Part shown: piece by piece, positions 6,702 to 12,873 of the stretch
How the letters are laid out: each line of letters opens with the position of its first letter
How positions within the stretch are numbered: the stretch's first letter is position 1
DNA from: Anaerolineales bacterium
Lineage (GTDB): Bacteria; Chloroflexota; Anaerolineae; Anaerolineales; UBA4823
Assembly: GCA_022865865.1 (NCBI GenBank)
Contig: JALHTN010000480.1
Coordinates: 1 to 12,873 of the forward strand
Reading direction: 5' to 3'
Length of the DNA: 12,873 nt
Notes under the pieces: generated by a model
Told to the model about the DNA's origin: nothing
Databases searched by the model: none
Seen by the model: the letters and a program-made list of their open reading frames with translations, nothing else
Position numbers and translations under genes: made by a program

Positions 6702-9118
6702 TGAAGAGCGAGGTAAAACCTAATTTCCTGAAACCACGCTGGAGCAAAGTGTTCTCCGACCTGTGGGATGATAAAACTCGCACCGCTTTGGTCGTGGTTT
6801 CTATTGCGGCTGGTGTTTTCGCGGTCGGTATGATCATCACCGCATTTGTAGTCCTGAGTGAGGATATCAACTCAAGTTATGCAGCTGCCAATCCGGTCAA
6901 TATTGAAATCCGGGCAGACCCCTTTCACGAAGATTTAGTTCGGGTGATCGAAAAAGTGCCCGGTGTAGATGATGTTGAAGGCCGCCAGATTATTCCTATC
7001 CGGGCTAGAAGAGGATCTGGGAACTGGCAGGGTCTTTCTTTGGTAGGCATTAAAGATTTCGAAAACCTGGCTATCAACCAGCTGGGCAGGATCGATGGCT
7101 CCCAGATTCCCGGAAGAGGCGAAATCATTGTCAGCCAGGATATGATGAATGATACCGGCTTCCAGGTGGGTGATGAGATTGAAGTTGAACTCCCGGATGG
7201 TTCGACTCATTACCTCACTGTAGCAGGTCTGGTCAGCGATCAGACTACTGCCAGATATGACGCAGATATTACGATCAATGTCTTCGCTACCCTAGACACG
7301 GTGAGATCCTTGGGGTTGGGTAATTTTTTCAATCGTTTATTCATCACTGTTGAGGGTGATGGCAGCAGCGGTGAATTCATCGCTGCTGTTGCTGCCGATG
7401 TAGAAGAAAAGATGGAGAGCCACCAGCGGGTAGTCTACGGGACGAAAGAAAATCTCTCCAATGAACATCCGATGACGGATATCCTTCTGGCCATGATGGG
7501 TGTGCTGGGCGCCCTGGGTATTTTGATCACGATCTTAAGCGCTTCGCTGATTATCAACACTCTAAACGCTATGATGACCCAACAGCTGCGCCAGATCGGC
7601 GTGATGAAGTTGATCGGTGCACGCAGCTTCCAAATTCTGGGTATGTATTTAAGCTTGATCGTGGTCTACGGTTTGATCGCGCTGGTCGTAGCTGTTCCGC
7701 TTGGAACCATCGCAGGTAACTCACTGGCTCGATATATCACCGATATGATGGGCGCTGGATTATTGGGCTTCCGCATCGTTCCAACAGCGATAATTGTGCA
7801 GGTGGTGATTGCCTTCTTGATCCCGCTGGTCGCTGGATTCTTTCCGGTGAACAAAGGCGCGAAAACGAATGTCCGCCGAGCGATCAGCAACTACCGGCCG
7901 GAGAATCAATCTGCTGGCCGAAGTATTCTCAACCTCAGTGGTCGTTGGGTGAGCTGGATTTCCCGTCCGATACTATTGTCCTTCCGCAATACCTTTCGTA
8001 AGAAGGGACGCTTGATTCTGACCATCTTTACACTCACCATTGCTGGAGCTGTCTTTATCGCGGTTTTCAATGTGCGCGCCTCCATGGACAATGTCATGGA
8101 TCAATTGATGCAGCATTTCCTGGGAGATGTAACTGTCAACTTCAGCCAACCCTATAACAAAAATAAGGTTACCCGTGATCTGCTGGCTGTGCCAGGTGTC
8201 GCAGGCGTAGAAGGTTGGGGGGGTGCAGGTGGAGAGATCCTGGACGAGAATGGTGATGTGGTGACCAGCCTCACAATCATCGCCCCACCACTGGAAACAC
8301 AGCTGCTCGATCCTGATCTTGTAGCGGGTCGCTTGCTCATGCCCGGTGAGAAAAAAGCCATGGTGATATCCGATACGATCTATAATGATTATCCGGACCT
8401 TCAACCTGGCGATACTTTAATGGTTGAAATAACCGGAACTCGGGAAGAAGCATGGGAAGTGGTGGGGATATACCGCTTTGTGGATATGCTCGGGAACCCG
8501 ATGGCTTATGCAAATTTTGATTATGTGGCGAGTAAGGTGAATCTGCAAAACCAGGCATACTCCTTCCGCCTCATTATTGACTATTCTGAAGGTGGTTCTA
8601 TACAAACTTTAATTCAACGCATAGATAACTATTTAGAAGATAGGGGGTACGCGGTGCGAAGCATACTAGATGGGAATACCATGCGTGAGAATGCTGGAAC
8701 CGGGGTCAATATCCTGGTGACATTTTTATTGATTATGGCGCTGCTGACCGCTTTTGTGGGCAGCATCGGATTGATGGGTACGATGAGCATTAGTGTTTTA
8801 GAGAGAACCCGTGAAATCGGGGTGATGCGTACCATCGGTGCGGTCGATTCTGTCGTCATGCAGTCCGTGATCATCGAAGGGCTAGTTATCGGCCTGATCA
8901 CCTGGTTTTTGGCGATCGGATTGTCATACCCGATCAGTTCTGTACTGCTCAAAATCATTGGCCAATCCATCGCAGGTTCAACCTTTGAATTGATTTTTAC
9001 ACCATTGGGGATTTTTATCTGGCTGGCCGTGGTGATCGTTCTCTCGATTATTGCCAGCATCATGCCCGCCCGGAATGCAGCCCGTTTGACGATTAATGAG
9101 GTGCTGGCCTATGAGTAA
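6701..9118 (+). CDS. FtsX/MacB-type ABC transporter permease, copy 2
   Basis: This 805-residue paralogue of the preceding permease has no visible length differences: eight predicted helices in the same places and both conserved cytoplasmic loops (QQLRQIGVMKLIGA, ERTREIGVMRTIGA). The first 22 residues are identical to copy 1. By hand count, residues 1-60 differ at 7 positions, residues 61-120 (first extracytoplasmic domain) at 19, and residues 691-750 (last helices) at 7. The outward-facing part has therefore diverged faster than the membrane and ATPase-contact parts. It is preceded by the ATPase relic, with AAGGA at 6686-6690 as a ribosome site. Probable roles are the second half of a heterodimeric permease or an alternative permease sharing the ATPase; the sequence alone cannot decide. 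It appears to be the last gene of the export operon. Confidence 0.93.
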   Translation: MKSEVKPNFLKPRWSKVFSDLWDDKTRTALVVVSIAAGVFAVGMIITAFVVLSEDINSSYAAANPVNIEIRADPFHEDLVRVIEKVPGVDDVEGRQIIPIRARRGSGNWQGLSLVGIKDFENLAINQLGRIDGSQIPGRGEIIVSQDMMNDTGFQVGDEIEVELPDGSTHYLTVAGLVSDQTTARYDADITINVFATLDTVRSLGLGNFFNRLFITVEGDGSSGEFIAAVAADVEEKMESHQRVVYGTKENLSNEHPMTDILLAMMGVLGALGILITILSASLIINTLNAMMTQQLRQIGVMKLIGARSFQILGMYLSLIVVYGLIALVVAVPLGTIAGNSLARYITDMMGAGLLGFRIVPTAIIVQVVIAFLIPLVAGFFPVNKGAKTNVRRAISNYRPENQSAGRSILNLSGRWVSWISRPILLSFRNTFRKKGRLILTIFTLTIAGAVFIAVFNVRASMDNVMDQLMQHFLGDVTVNFSQPYNKNKVTRDLLAVPGVAGVEGWGGAGGEILDENGDVVTSLTIIAPPLETQLLDPDLVAGRLLMPGEKKAMVISDTIYNDYPDLQPGDTLMVEITGTREEAWEVVGIYRFVDMLGNPMAYANFDYVASKVNLQNQAYSFRLIIDYSEGGSIQTLIQRIDNYLEDRGYAVRSILDGNTMRENAGTGVNILVTFLLIMALLTAFVGSIGLMGTMSISVLERTREIGVMRTIGAVDSVVMQSVIIEGLVIGLITWFLAIGLSYPISSVLLKIIGQSIAGSTFELIFTPLGIFIWLAVVIVLSIIASIMPARNAARLTINEVLAYE

Positions 9119-9170
9119 TTGGTCGAGCAGTTTTGTAACTGCAAATGGCGACGAAACATGAGGAGTAATC

Positions 9171-9350
9171 ATGGAGCAGGATATCGATAAAGGAATCTTC
9201 GATCTCGATGAACGCCATTTCATATACGCGGCTTTCGCTGATACTGCCCGGCCACCTTCAGCAATTGAAGCAGCAAAACACTTCAAATGTTCACTCTTTG
9301 CAGTACATACCCTTAAACCCGAAAACGATGGCATATTGCTGGTTCTTTGA
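9171..9350 (+). CDS. Small protein resembling the N-terminal helical domain of MerB-like (alkylmercury lyase family) proteins, probably truncated
   Basis: This 59-residue reading frame starts at ATG 9171 behind a good ribosome site (AGGAG at 9161-9165). Its sequence (LDERHFIYAAFADTARPPSA, then IEAAKHFKCSLFAVHTL and ILLVL) follows the pattern of the small N-terminal winged-helix-like domain of alkylmercury lyase family proteins, in which 'F-x-E-T-G-R-P-P-S' precedes a helix-turn-helix and an 'LVL' strand. In the full proteins a catalytic domain of more than 100 residues follows. Here a stop comes directly after LVL, and the Fic gene ends 4 bases later on the other strand. It is therefore likely a remnant or a stand-alone small domain. 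The family call is by pattern memory only and no mercury-binding Cys pair is visible. Coding status is supported by the ribosome site and the protein-like composition. Confidence 0.45.
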   Translation: MEQDIDKGIFDLDERHFIYAAFADTARPPSAIEAAKHFKCSLFAVHTLKPENDGILLVL

Positions 9351-9353
9351 TCA

Positions 9354-10514
9354 CTAATCTTTCACCGAACCTTCAATTGCTAGCAAAATTTCTTCGGCAC
9401 GGAAGATACGGTTACGAGATTGACCGGTAATTTCCATCAAGATACCCAACTGGACAAATTTCTCGACATAGCGAGCTGCAGATCGATAAGGGACATCCAG
9501 CGCTGATTCAACCTGGCGGATGGTGACAATTGGGCGTTTAAAAAGCACATCTAAAGTTTCGATTAACCGCTTAGACGCGCGTTCAACGTTTAGTTGTTCA
9601 GCGTACGCATTATAAAGAGTTTGCATTTGAGAAATGCGCTGCATAGAATCCAGAGATTGAACGCTGACACCAGACAGAAAGAAATGCAACCAGTCTTCCC
9701 ATTTGCCTTGCTGACTGACAGCCAGCAGGCGATCATAGTATTCCTGTCGGTTGGCTTCGAAATAAGCGCTTAGATAGAGCAATGGCTGTGGCAATAATTC
9801 CCAGGCATTCAGCAAAAGGATTATAAGTAAACGTCCAATGCGACCATTACCGTCTAGAAACGGGTGGATGGCTTCGAATTGATAGTGAATCAGGGCACTT
9901 CGAACCAAGGCTGGCAGGTTGCTTGATTTATACATGAAAACTTCAAGCTGATTGAGAGATGTCATCATAGCTTGGACTGGCGGCGGCACAAAGGGTGCGT
10001 TTTCGAGGGTGCAACCGTCAGGACCAATCCAGTTCTGGCTGCGCCGAAATTTGCCTGGCGTCAGATGTTCCCCGCGTACGTTTCCCATCAATCTGAGATG
10101 CAGTTCACGGATCAGGCGCAGACTCATCGGCAATGTTTTCAATCGTTCCAGACCATAAGCGAGTGCCTGCACGTAATCGTGCACTTCATTGGCATCGGAA
10201 TTTGATTCCAGAAAAGATAACTGCTGAGCCTCATAGGTGTAAAGATCAGAGAGCGAGGCGCGTGTTCCTTCGATCCGGGTGGATACCACGGCTTCCCACC
10301 GGATGAATGAGTGCACCAGTAAATTCATGTTGATGTGGGATGTGCCCAGGCTGGCTAATTTACCAACATTTCTCTCTGCTTCAGCCAGGATCAAAACCAG
10401 AGAGGGCGACCAACCCAAGGTAGGAGGAAGATCGTTAGGCAAGAAATACCAATAACTATTTTGATGTTGGACAGGTTTGCCAGCGGAACTATGATGGTAG
10501 TTTTTTGGGTCCAT
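9354..10514 (-). CDS. Fic family protein (class II) with C-terminal winged helix
   Basis: This 386-residue protein is predicted to transfer AMP (or another nucleotide moiety) from a nucleotide to a hydroxyl on a target protein. The Fic core carries the full active-site motif HPFLDGNGRIGR (217-228), with catalytic His 217 and the anion-binding GNGR loop. An N-terminal inhibitory motif STRIEG (78-83; S/T-x-x-x-E-G/N) marks it as class II, self-inhibited until the helix is displaced. The N-terminal region (1-100) matches the Fic_N type. Residues about 315-372 look like a winged helix (IRQVESALDVPYRSAARYVEKF, then LGILMEI), suggesting DNA binding. Length and order fit stand-alone chromosomal Fic proteins with all key residues present. 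Start 10514 is supported by AGGAAAA 8 bases upstream. It is transcribed alone, and a repeated element upstream suggests self-regulation. No antitoxin gene lies beside it. Confidence 0.93.
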   Translation of the reverse strand: MDPKNYHHSSAGKPVQHQNSYWYFLPNDLPPTLGWSPSLVLILAEAERNVGKLASLGTSHINMNLLVHSFIRWEAVVSTRIEGTRASLSDLYTYEAQQLSFLESNSDANEVHDYVQALAYGLERLKTLPMSLRLIRELHLRLMGNVRGEHLTPGKFRRSQNWIGPDGCTLENAPFVPPPVQAMMTSLNQLEVFMYKSSNLPALVRSALIHYQFEAIHPFLDGNGRIGRLLIILLLNAWELLPQPLLYLSAYFEANRQEYYDRLLAVSQQGKWEDWLHFFLSGVSVQSLDSMQRISQMQTLYNAYAEQLNVERASKRLIETLDVLFKRPIVTIRQVESALDVPYRSAARYVEKFVQLGILMEITGQSRNRIFRAEEILLAIEGSVKD

Positions 10515-10537
10515 AGCAGCACTTTTCCTGGAAAATG

Positions 10538-10611
10538 TGTCAATAAGCGAAGCAGTATTGACATTTTATCATTGAAGTGTCAATAAAAAAGGATCTTATT
10601 GACACTTCAAT
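10538..10611 (-). promoter_or_regulatory. Four-copy TGTCAATA element: candidate operator of the fic gene
   Basis: TGTCAATA occurs at 10538-10545 and 10578-10585, and its exact reverse complement TATTGACA at 10556-10563 and 10597-10604. The four copies alternate in orientation, with centres 18, 22 and 19 bases apart. The right pair sits in a perfect 16-bp inverted repeat (10571-10586 with 10596-10611, 9-base spacer). On the - strand, copy 3 supplies TTGACA (10583-10578), and AATACT follows 18 bases later within copy 2. This makes a plausible promoter about 40 bases upstream of the fic start that is covered by the repeats. The arrangement fits binding by a dimeric DNA-binding protein such as the Fic winged helix. 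The repeat is seen directly; function and binder are inferred. Confidence 0.65.
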
Positions 10612-10884
10612 CATAAGTTCAGCTAGAGGAAAACCGTCAAAAGCACGCTAATTTGAACTCCAATTTGTCGGTTTAGTAAGCAACTCTAAAGGCTCAACTG
10701 AGTAATATCTCGGATCAAATTACAATTATGATCCTCACCCTGTCACAAATATTATGGATTCGATTTAGCTCATTTCTCGGATAGTAGAAGTATTGGCTCG
10801 AAAAACCAAACTGAGGAAAGGATATAAGATACAATTAACCAGGTTGTAATAAATCCCACAATACCTTTTTTACCAAAGAGGAGC
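10612..10884. other. Intergenic region between the fic operator and the flavoprotein gene
   Basis: I find no credible reading frame here. The region probably holds the promoter of the rightward flavoprotein gene, but no convincing -35/-10 pair stands out. At 10712-10734 an imperfect palindrome (GGATCA, 11-base AT-rich spacer, TGATCC; 8 of 11 symmetric pairs match) could be a regulator site, at low confidence. A ribosome site AGAGGAG is at 10877-10883. Confidence 0.4.
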
Positions 10885-10887
10885 ATG

Positions 10888-11448
10888 ATGAGCAAATCCA
10901 TATTAATTGTCAAGGGGAGTCCCCGGATAAATGGGAACAGCGCCGCGTTAGCCGACCAAGTCTTTGCAGGAGCCAAGCAAGCTGGCGCTGTGGTCGAAGC
11001 CATTAATCTAGCCGGATTGGACATTCGCCCTTGCGATGCCTGTGATGTTTGTTCCGAAAGTTATGGCGGCTGTATCGTGGAAGATGATATGCAATCCCTG
11101 TATCCGAAACTTACCCAGGCAGATGTCATTGTGCTCGCATTCCCGATCTACTTTTTCACCATCAACGCTCAAATGAAGCTGTTCATTGATCGCTGGTATG
11201 CGCTGGAACGTGAGGAGGGGAACTTGCTCCGCGATAAACAGCTGGCGCTAGCATTTGTCTATGGTGACACGGATTTATATACATCTGGTGGGATCAATGC
11301 TATTAATACTTTTGAAGCATCGTCTCGTTATATCGGTATCGAAATTGCCGGAATGGTTTATGGTTCAGCAGATAAAGTTGGAGAAGTTGAGAAGCAGCCT
11401 GAGTTGATGGCTCAAGCATTTAACCTGGGAGCAAAGATCGCAGCTTAA
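10888..11448 (+). CDS. Flavodoxin-fold NAD(P)H-dependent oxidoreductase with Cx2Cx2Cx6C motif (iron-sulfur flavoprotein-like)
   Basis: This 186-residue cytoplasmic flavoprotein begins with a beta strand and the FMN-phosphate loop (ILIVKGSPRINGNSA, residues 5-19). It continues with PCDACDVCSESYGGC, giving Cys 49, 52, 55 and 62 (Cx2Cx2Cx6C), then EDDM. Next comes a strand-helix section typical of the NADPH-dependent FMN reductase family (VIVLAFPIYFFTINAQMKLFIDRW). The compact four-Cys motif matches that of archaeal and bacterial Isf proteins, which hold a [4Fe-4S] cluster and pass electrons between ferredoxin and small acceptors. Many relatives with similar Cys lack a cluster, so this is uncertain. 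Two ATGs occur at 10885 and 10888; the second is preferred because AGAGGAG (10877-10883) is only 1 base from the first but 4 from the second. It stands alone and converges on the next gene. Confidence 0.88.
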   Translation: MSKSILIVKGSPRINGNSAALADQVFAGAKQAGAVVEAINLAGLDIRPCDACDVCSESYGGCIVEDDMQSLYPKLTQADVIVLAFPIYFFTINAQMKLFIDRWYALEREEGNLLRDKQLALAFVYGDTDLYTSGGINAINTFEASSRYIGIEIAGMVYGSADKVGEVEKQPELMAQAFNLGAKIAA

Positions 11449-11585
11449 CCGTAATTCTCCAAAACCAGGTTCTCACTTATCCAATTACCTTGATACCACC
11501 CTTTTCACCTGTGAATCTTGTATTTTGCACTTATCGTTGGATCAGGCAGATGAATCAATTATGGCAGGTATCATCATAAGCCGAT
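11449..11585. other. Short convergent intergenic region
   Basis: These 137 bases separate the ends of the flavoprotein and SCP2 genes. No GC-rich hairpin followed by a T-run is visible for either gene. The only symmetry is a distant 7-bp pair, TGATACC (11491-11497) and GGTATCA (11567-11573), too far apart to call a terminator. Confidence 0.4.
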
Positions 11586-12011
11586 TTAATCCTCACCAAG
11601 GTATTCACTCTCAAAAGAGCTGATTGAATTGGCAACAGCACGGACAAACCTGGCAAACTGCATGATCTTAACCATGTCTCCCCGCAGTTTGAATGTGCCT
11701 TTGACCACAGCTGCTAAGAAATCACCTTCCCCTTTGACCACCGGTTTGAAATCTGCGTAAGATCCCGTTACGAAAAATCCCGGATCTCCATCAGCTGGAT
11801 CAACCAGCATGCGTGCATCCGTACATTTTCCCGCTGCAGCCTCCAGATAAATGTATGCGGTCTCTTCCAAGCCCCCACCAGGTGTGACCTCAAATAACCA
11901 GTTTCCATTGAAGCCCACGCCCCAATTTTTACCAGTATTAGCAACCTTTTGATCTTCATTGATTGCTATTTTCCATTGATCGCACCATGCCTGTGATGGG
12001 TATACAGCCAT
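11586..12011 (-). CDS. SCP2 sterol-binding domain protein
   Basis: This 141-residue single-domain protein has no signal peptide. The pattern (SQAWCDQWKIAINEDQKV at the start, a beta-rich middle with IYLEAAAGKC, then GSYADFKPVVKGEGDFLAAV and KGTFKLRGDMVKIMQFARF at the end) fits the SCP2 fold, a hydrophobic-pocket domain that carries lipids or acyl-CoA-like molecules. The closing 'L-R/K-G-D-M-x-K-x-M' helix is characteristic of bacterial SCP2 proteins. Start 12011 is well supported by AAGGAGG (complement of 12019-12025) 7 bases upstream. The acyl-CoA dehydrogenase gene ends 49 bases before it on the same strand, so the two are probably one operon. The protein may hold or shuttle the dehydrogenase substrate. 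Confidence 0.85.
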   Translation of the reverse strand: MAVYPSQAWCDQWKIAINEDQKVANTGKNWGVGFNGNWLFEVTPGGGLEETAYIYLEAAAGKCTDARMLVDPADGDPGFFVTGSYADFKPVVKGEGDFLAAVVKGTFKLRGDMVKIMQFARFVRAVANSISSFESEYLGED

Positions 12012-12060
12012 CTTTCTGCCTCCTTAAGGGGTAAACCATCAGAAAACCTGAACAGCTGGT

Positions 12061-12873
12061 CTAGAGGGTTTCTAAGTCAAACCAATAGCGAGCATTCTCC
12101 AAGGTCTTTAATCCTTTCCCACCCATCCACAAACCGATCATTTTCTGATCGCGCCAGTGTTTTTCAATATCAAATTCACGGGAATAGCCATAGGAACCCA
12201 TGTAATCCATGGCCCGGCTGCAAGCTCTCTCCACCGCATTACTGGCATAAAGAGCCAGTCCCCTGGTTTTTAACACGAAGCGCTCATCCCACGGCTCCCA
12301 TCCAGATATCTCCGGGTGGTCCAATTCTCTGGCGTACACCCACATCCACGCTGATGTCGACTCGATCAAGATCGCTACCTCTGACAGCATGTCTGCAACC
12401 AAGCTGTGTTCCTTTAATGGTTTCCCTGCTATTACTCTCTCTGTGGTCCATTTCTTGATGATCTCATAGACGCTTTTCATCACCCCAATGCTCATCGCGC
12501 TGGAACCAATATTCCCCATACAAATCGCTCGTTTAAAGTACTTCAGATCTTCACCGGGACCATGGCAGCGGTATCTGCGAGGCACCCTGACATTATCAAA
12601 CCAGACGTCAGTATTCAAGTCCGCGGACATCCCTGCTTTCTGGTAGGGATTCCCCACCGATACTCCCTCAGCTTCTGCAGGAACCAGTACCAGGGCAAAG
12701 TCATTGAGGTCTGTTGAGCCTCTGCTCGTCGTGCATACGACAGTATAGAGATCGCCCAGATGTCCAGAATTGCTGGGCCAGATCTTGTGACCGTTGATCA
12801 CCCATTCGTCCCCGTCTAGGGTGGCGGAAGTCTGAATCGTCTTGCCATGCATGCGCCCAAAATTTTCAATATC
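12061..12873 (-). CDS. Acyl-CoA dehydrogenase family protein, C-terminal part (5' end outside window)
   Basis: The frame remains open to the right edge. The residues before the ATG at 12852 (DIENFGR) fit the family's middle domain, so that ATG is internal and the gene starts beyond the window. Visible are the middle beta domain (TSATLDGDEWVINGHKIWPSN; then FDNVRVPRRYRC near the domain end) and the C-terminal helical domain (around AICMGNIGSSAMSIGVMKSVYEIIKKW to the end), including the FAD/dimer motif DYMGSYGYSREFDIEKHWRDQK. Members oxidise acyl-CoA thioesters at C2-C3 using FAD and electron-transfer flavoprotein. At the C-terminal active-site position, where many members have Y-E-G-T, this protein has W-M-G-G, so the usual Glu is absent there. 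The base may lie elsewhere, as in isovaleryl-CoA dehydrogenase, or the reaction may differ. It is probably co-transcribed with the SCP2 gene. Confidence 0.92.
   Translation of the reverse strand, partial: DIENFGRMHGKTIQTSATLDGDEWVINGHKIWPSNSGHLGDLYTVVCTTSRGSTDLNDFALVLVPAEAEGVSVGNPYQKAGMSADLNTDVWFDNVRVPRRYRCHGPGEDLKYFKRAICMGNIGSSAMSIGVMKSVYEIIKKWTTERVIAGKPLKEHSLVADMLSEVAILIESTSAWMWVYARELDHPEISGWEPWDERFVLKTRGLALYASNAVERACSRAMDYMGSYGYSREFDIEKHWRDQKMIGLWMGGKGLKTLENARYWFDLETL

Larger units (their letters stand above)
6479..9118 (+). repeat. Tandem duplication unit 2 (ATPase relic plus permease 2)
   Basis: This is the right copy of the 2.7-kb direct repeat. Its ATPase portion has decayed while its permease has stayed open over 805 codons, so only the permease has been kept by selection. 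About 40 bases (6439-6478) separate the permease 1 stop from the point where similarity to unit 1 becomes clear. Confidence 0.88.

Noticed and set aside
8629..9063. - strand frame of 144 codons opposite the end of permease 2
   Set aside because: It is an antisense shadow of conserved membrane helices. A similar shadow occurs opposite permease 1, as expected from duplication.
9127..9142. GCAGTT-TTGT-AACTGC hairpin after permease 2 as terminator
   Set aside because: The stem is only 6 bp and no T-run follows, so it is too weak to call.
10571..10611. Perfect 16-bp inverted repeat read as a terminator
   Set aside because: The stem is AT-rich, no T-run follows on either side, and it sits upstream of fic as part of a four-copy element, so an operator fits better.
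11491..11573. TGATACC / GGTATCA pair between convergent genes
   Set aside because: It is only 7 bp with about 69 bases between arms, so chance is likely.
1..12873. CRISPR arrays, tRNA or rRNA genes, insertion sequences
   Set aside because: I saw no regularly spaced repeats, tRNA-like cloverleaf, rRNA stretch or transposase motif.

Overview
The window looks like a bacterial chromosome segment. The suite of FtsX/MacB-type ABC export genes, a lipoprotein adaptor with long coiled coils, an SCP2 protein beside an acyl-CoA dehydrogenase, an iron-sulfur-type flavoprotein and a truncated MerB-like reading frame recalls Chloroflexota (Anaerolineae-like) genomes. This is an inference from gene content and protein style. 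No rRNA, tRNA or other phylogenetic marker is present to confirm it.

Left two thirds (1-9118, all + strand): a tightly packed export operon. It holds the 3' part of one HlyD/YknX-type adaptor, a second full-length adaptor made as a lipoprotein (8-nt overlap), an ATPase gene that fuses two MacB/LolD-type nucleotide-binding domains to a C-terminal cyclic-nucleotide-binding-like (CAP_ED) domain, and two 805-residue eight-helix FtsX-family permeases. The first permease starts inside the ATPase stop codon (TAATG). The second copy arose by a tandem duplication of about 2.7 kb. The duplicated block carried along the last part of the ATPase gene, which survives at about 6479-6701 as a decayed relic directly before permease 2 and keeps the same TAATG junction. 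Adaptors, ATPase domains and permeases are thus each present in two versions, suggesting an asymmetric export machine. Its substrate cannot be read from the sequence.

Middle (9119-10884): a 59-residue reading frame resembling the N-terminal helical domain of MerB-like proteins, apparently cut short. Next, on the - strand, is a class II Fic protein with a C-terminal winged helix. Upstream of fic are four copies of an 8-bp element in alternating orientation, overlapping a plausible fic promoter; this is a strong candidate operator.

Right end (10885-12873): a flavodoxin-fold reductase with a four-cysteine motif (+ strand), converging on a - strand pair. That pair is an SCP2-domain protein and an acyl-CoA dehydrogenase whose 5' part lies beyond the window. 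They suggest handling of acyl-CoA or lipid intermediates. The dehydrogenase lacks the usual Glu at the C-terminal catalytic position.
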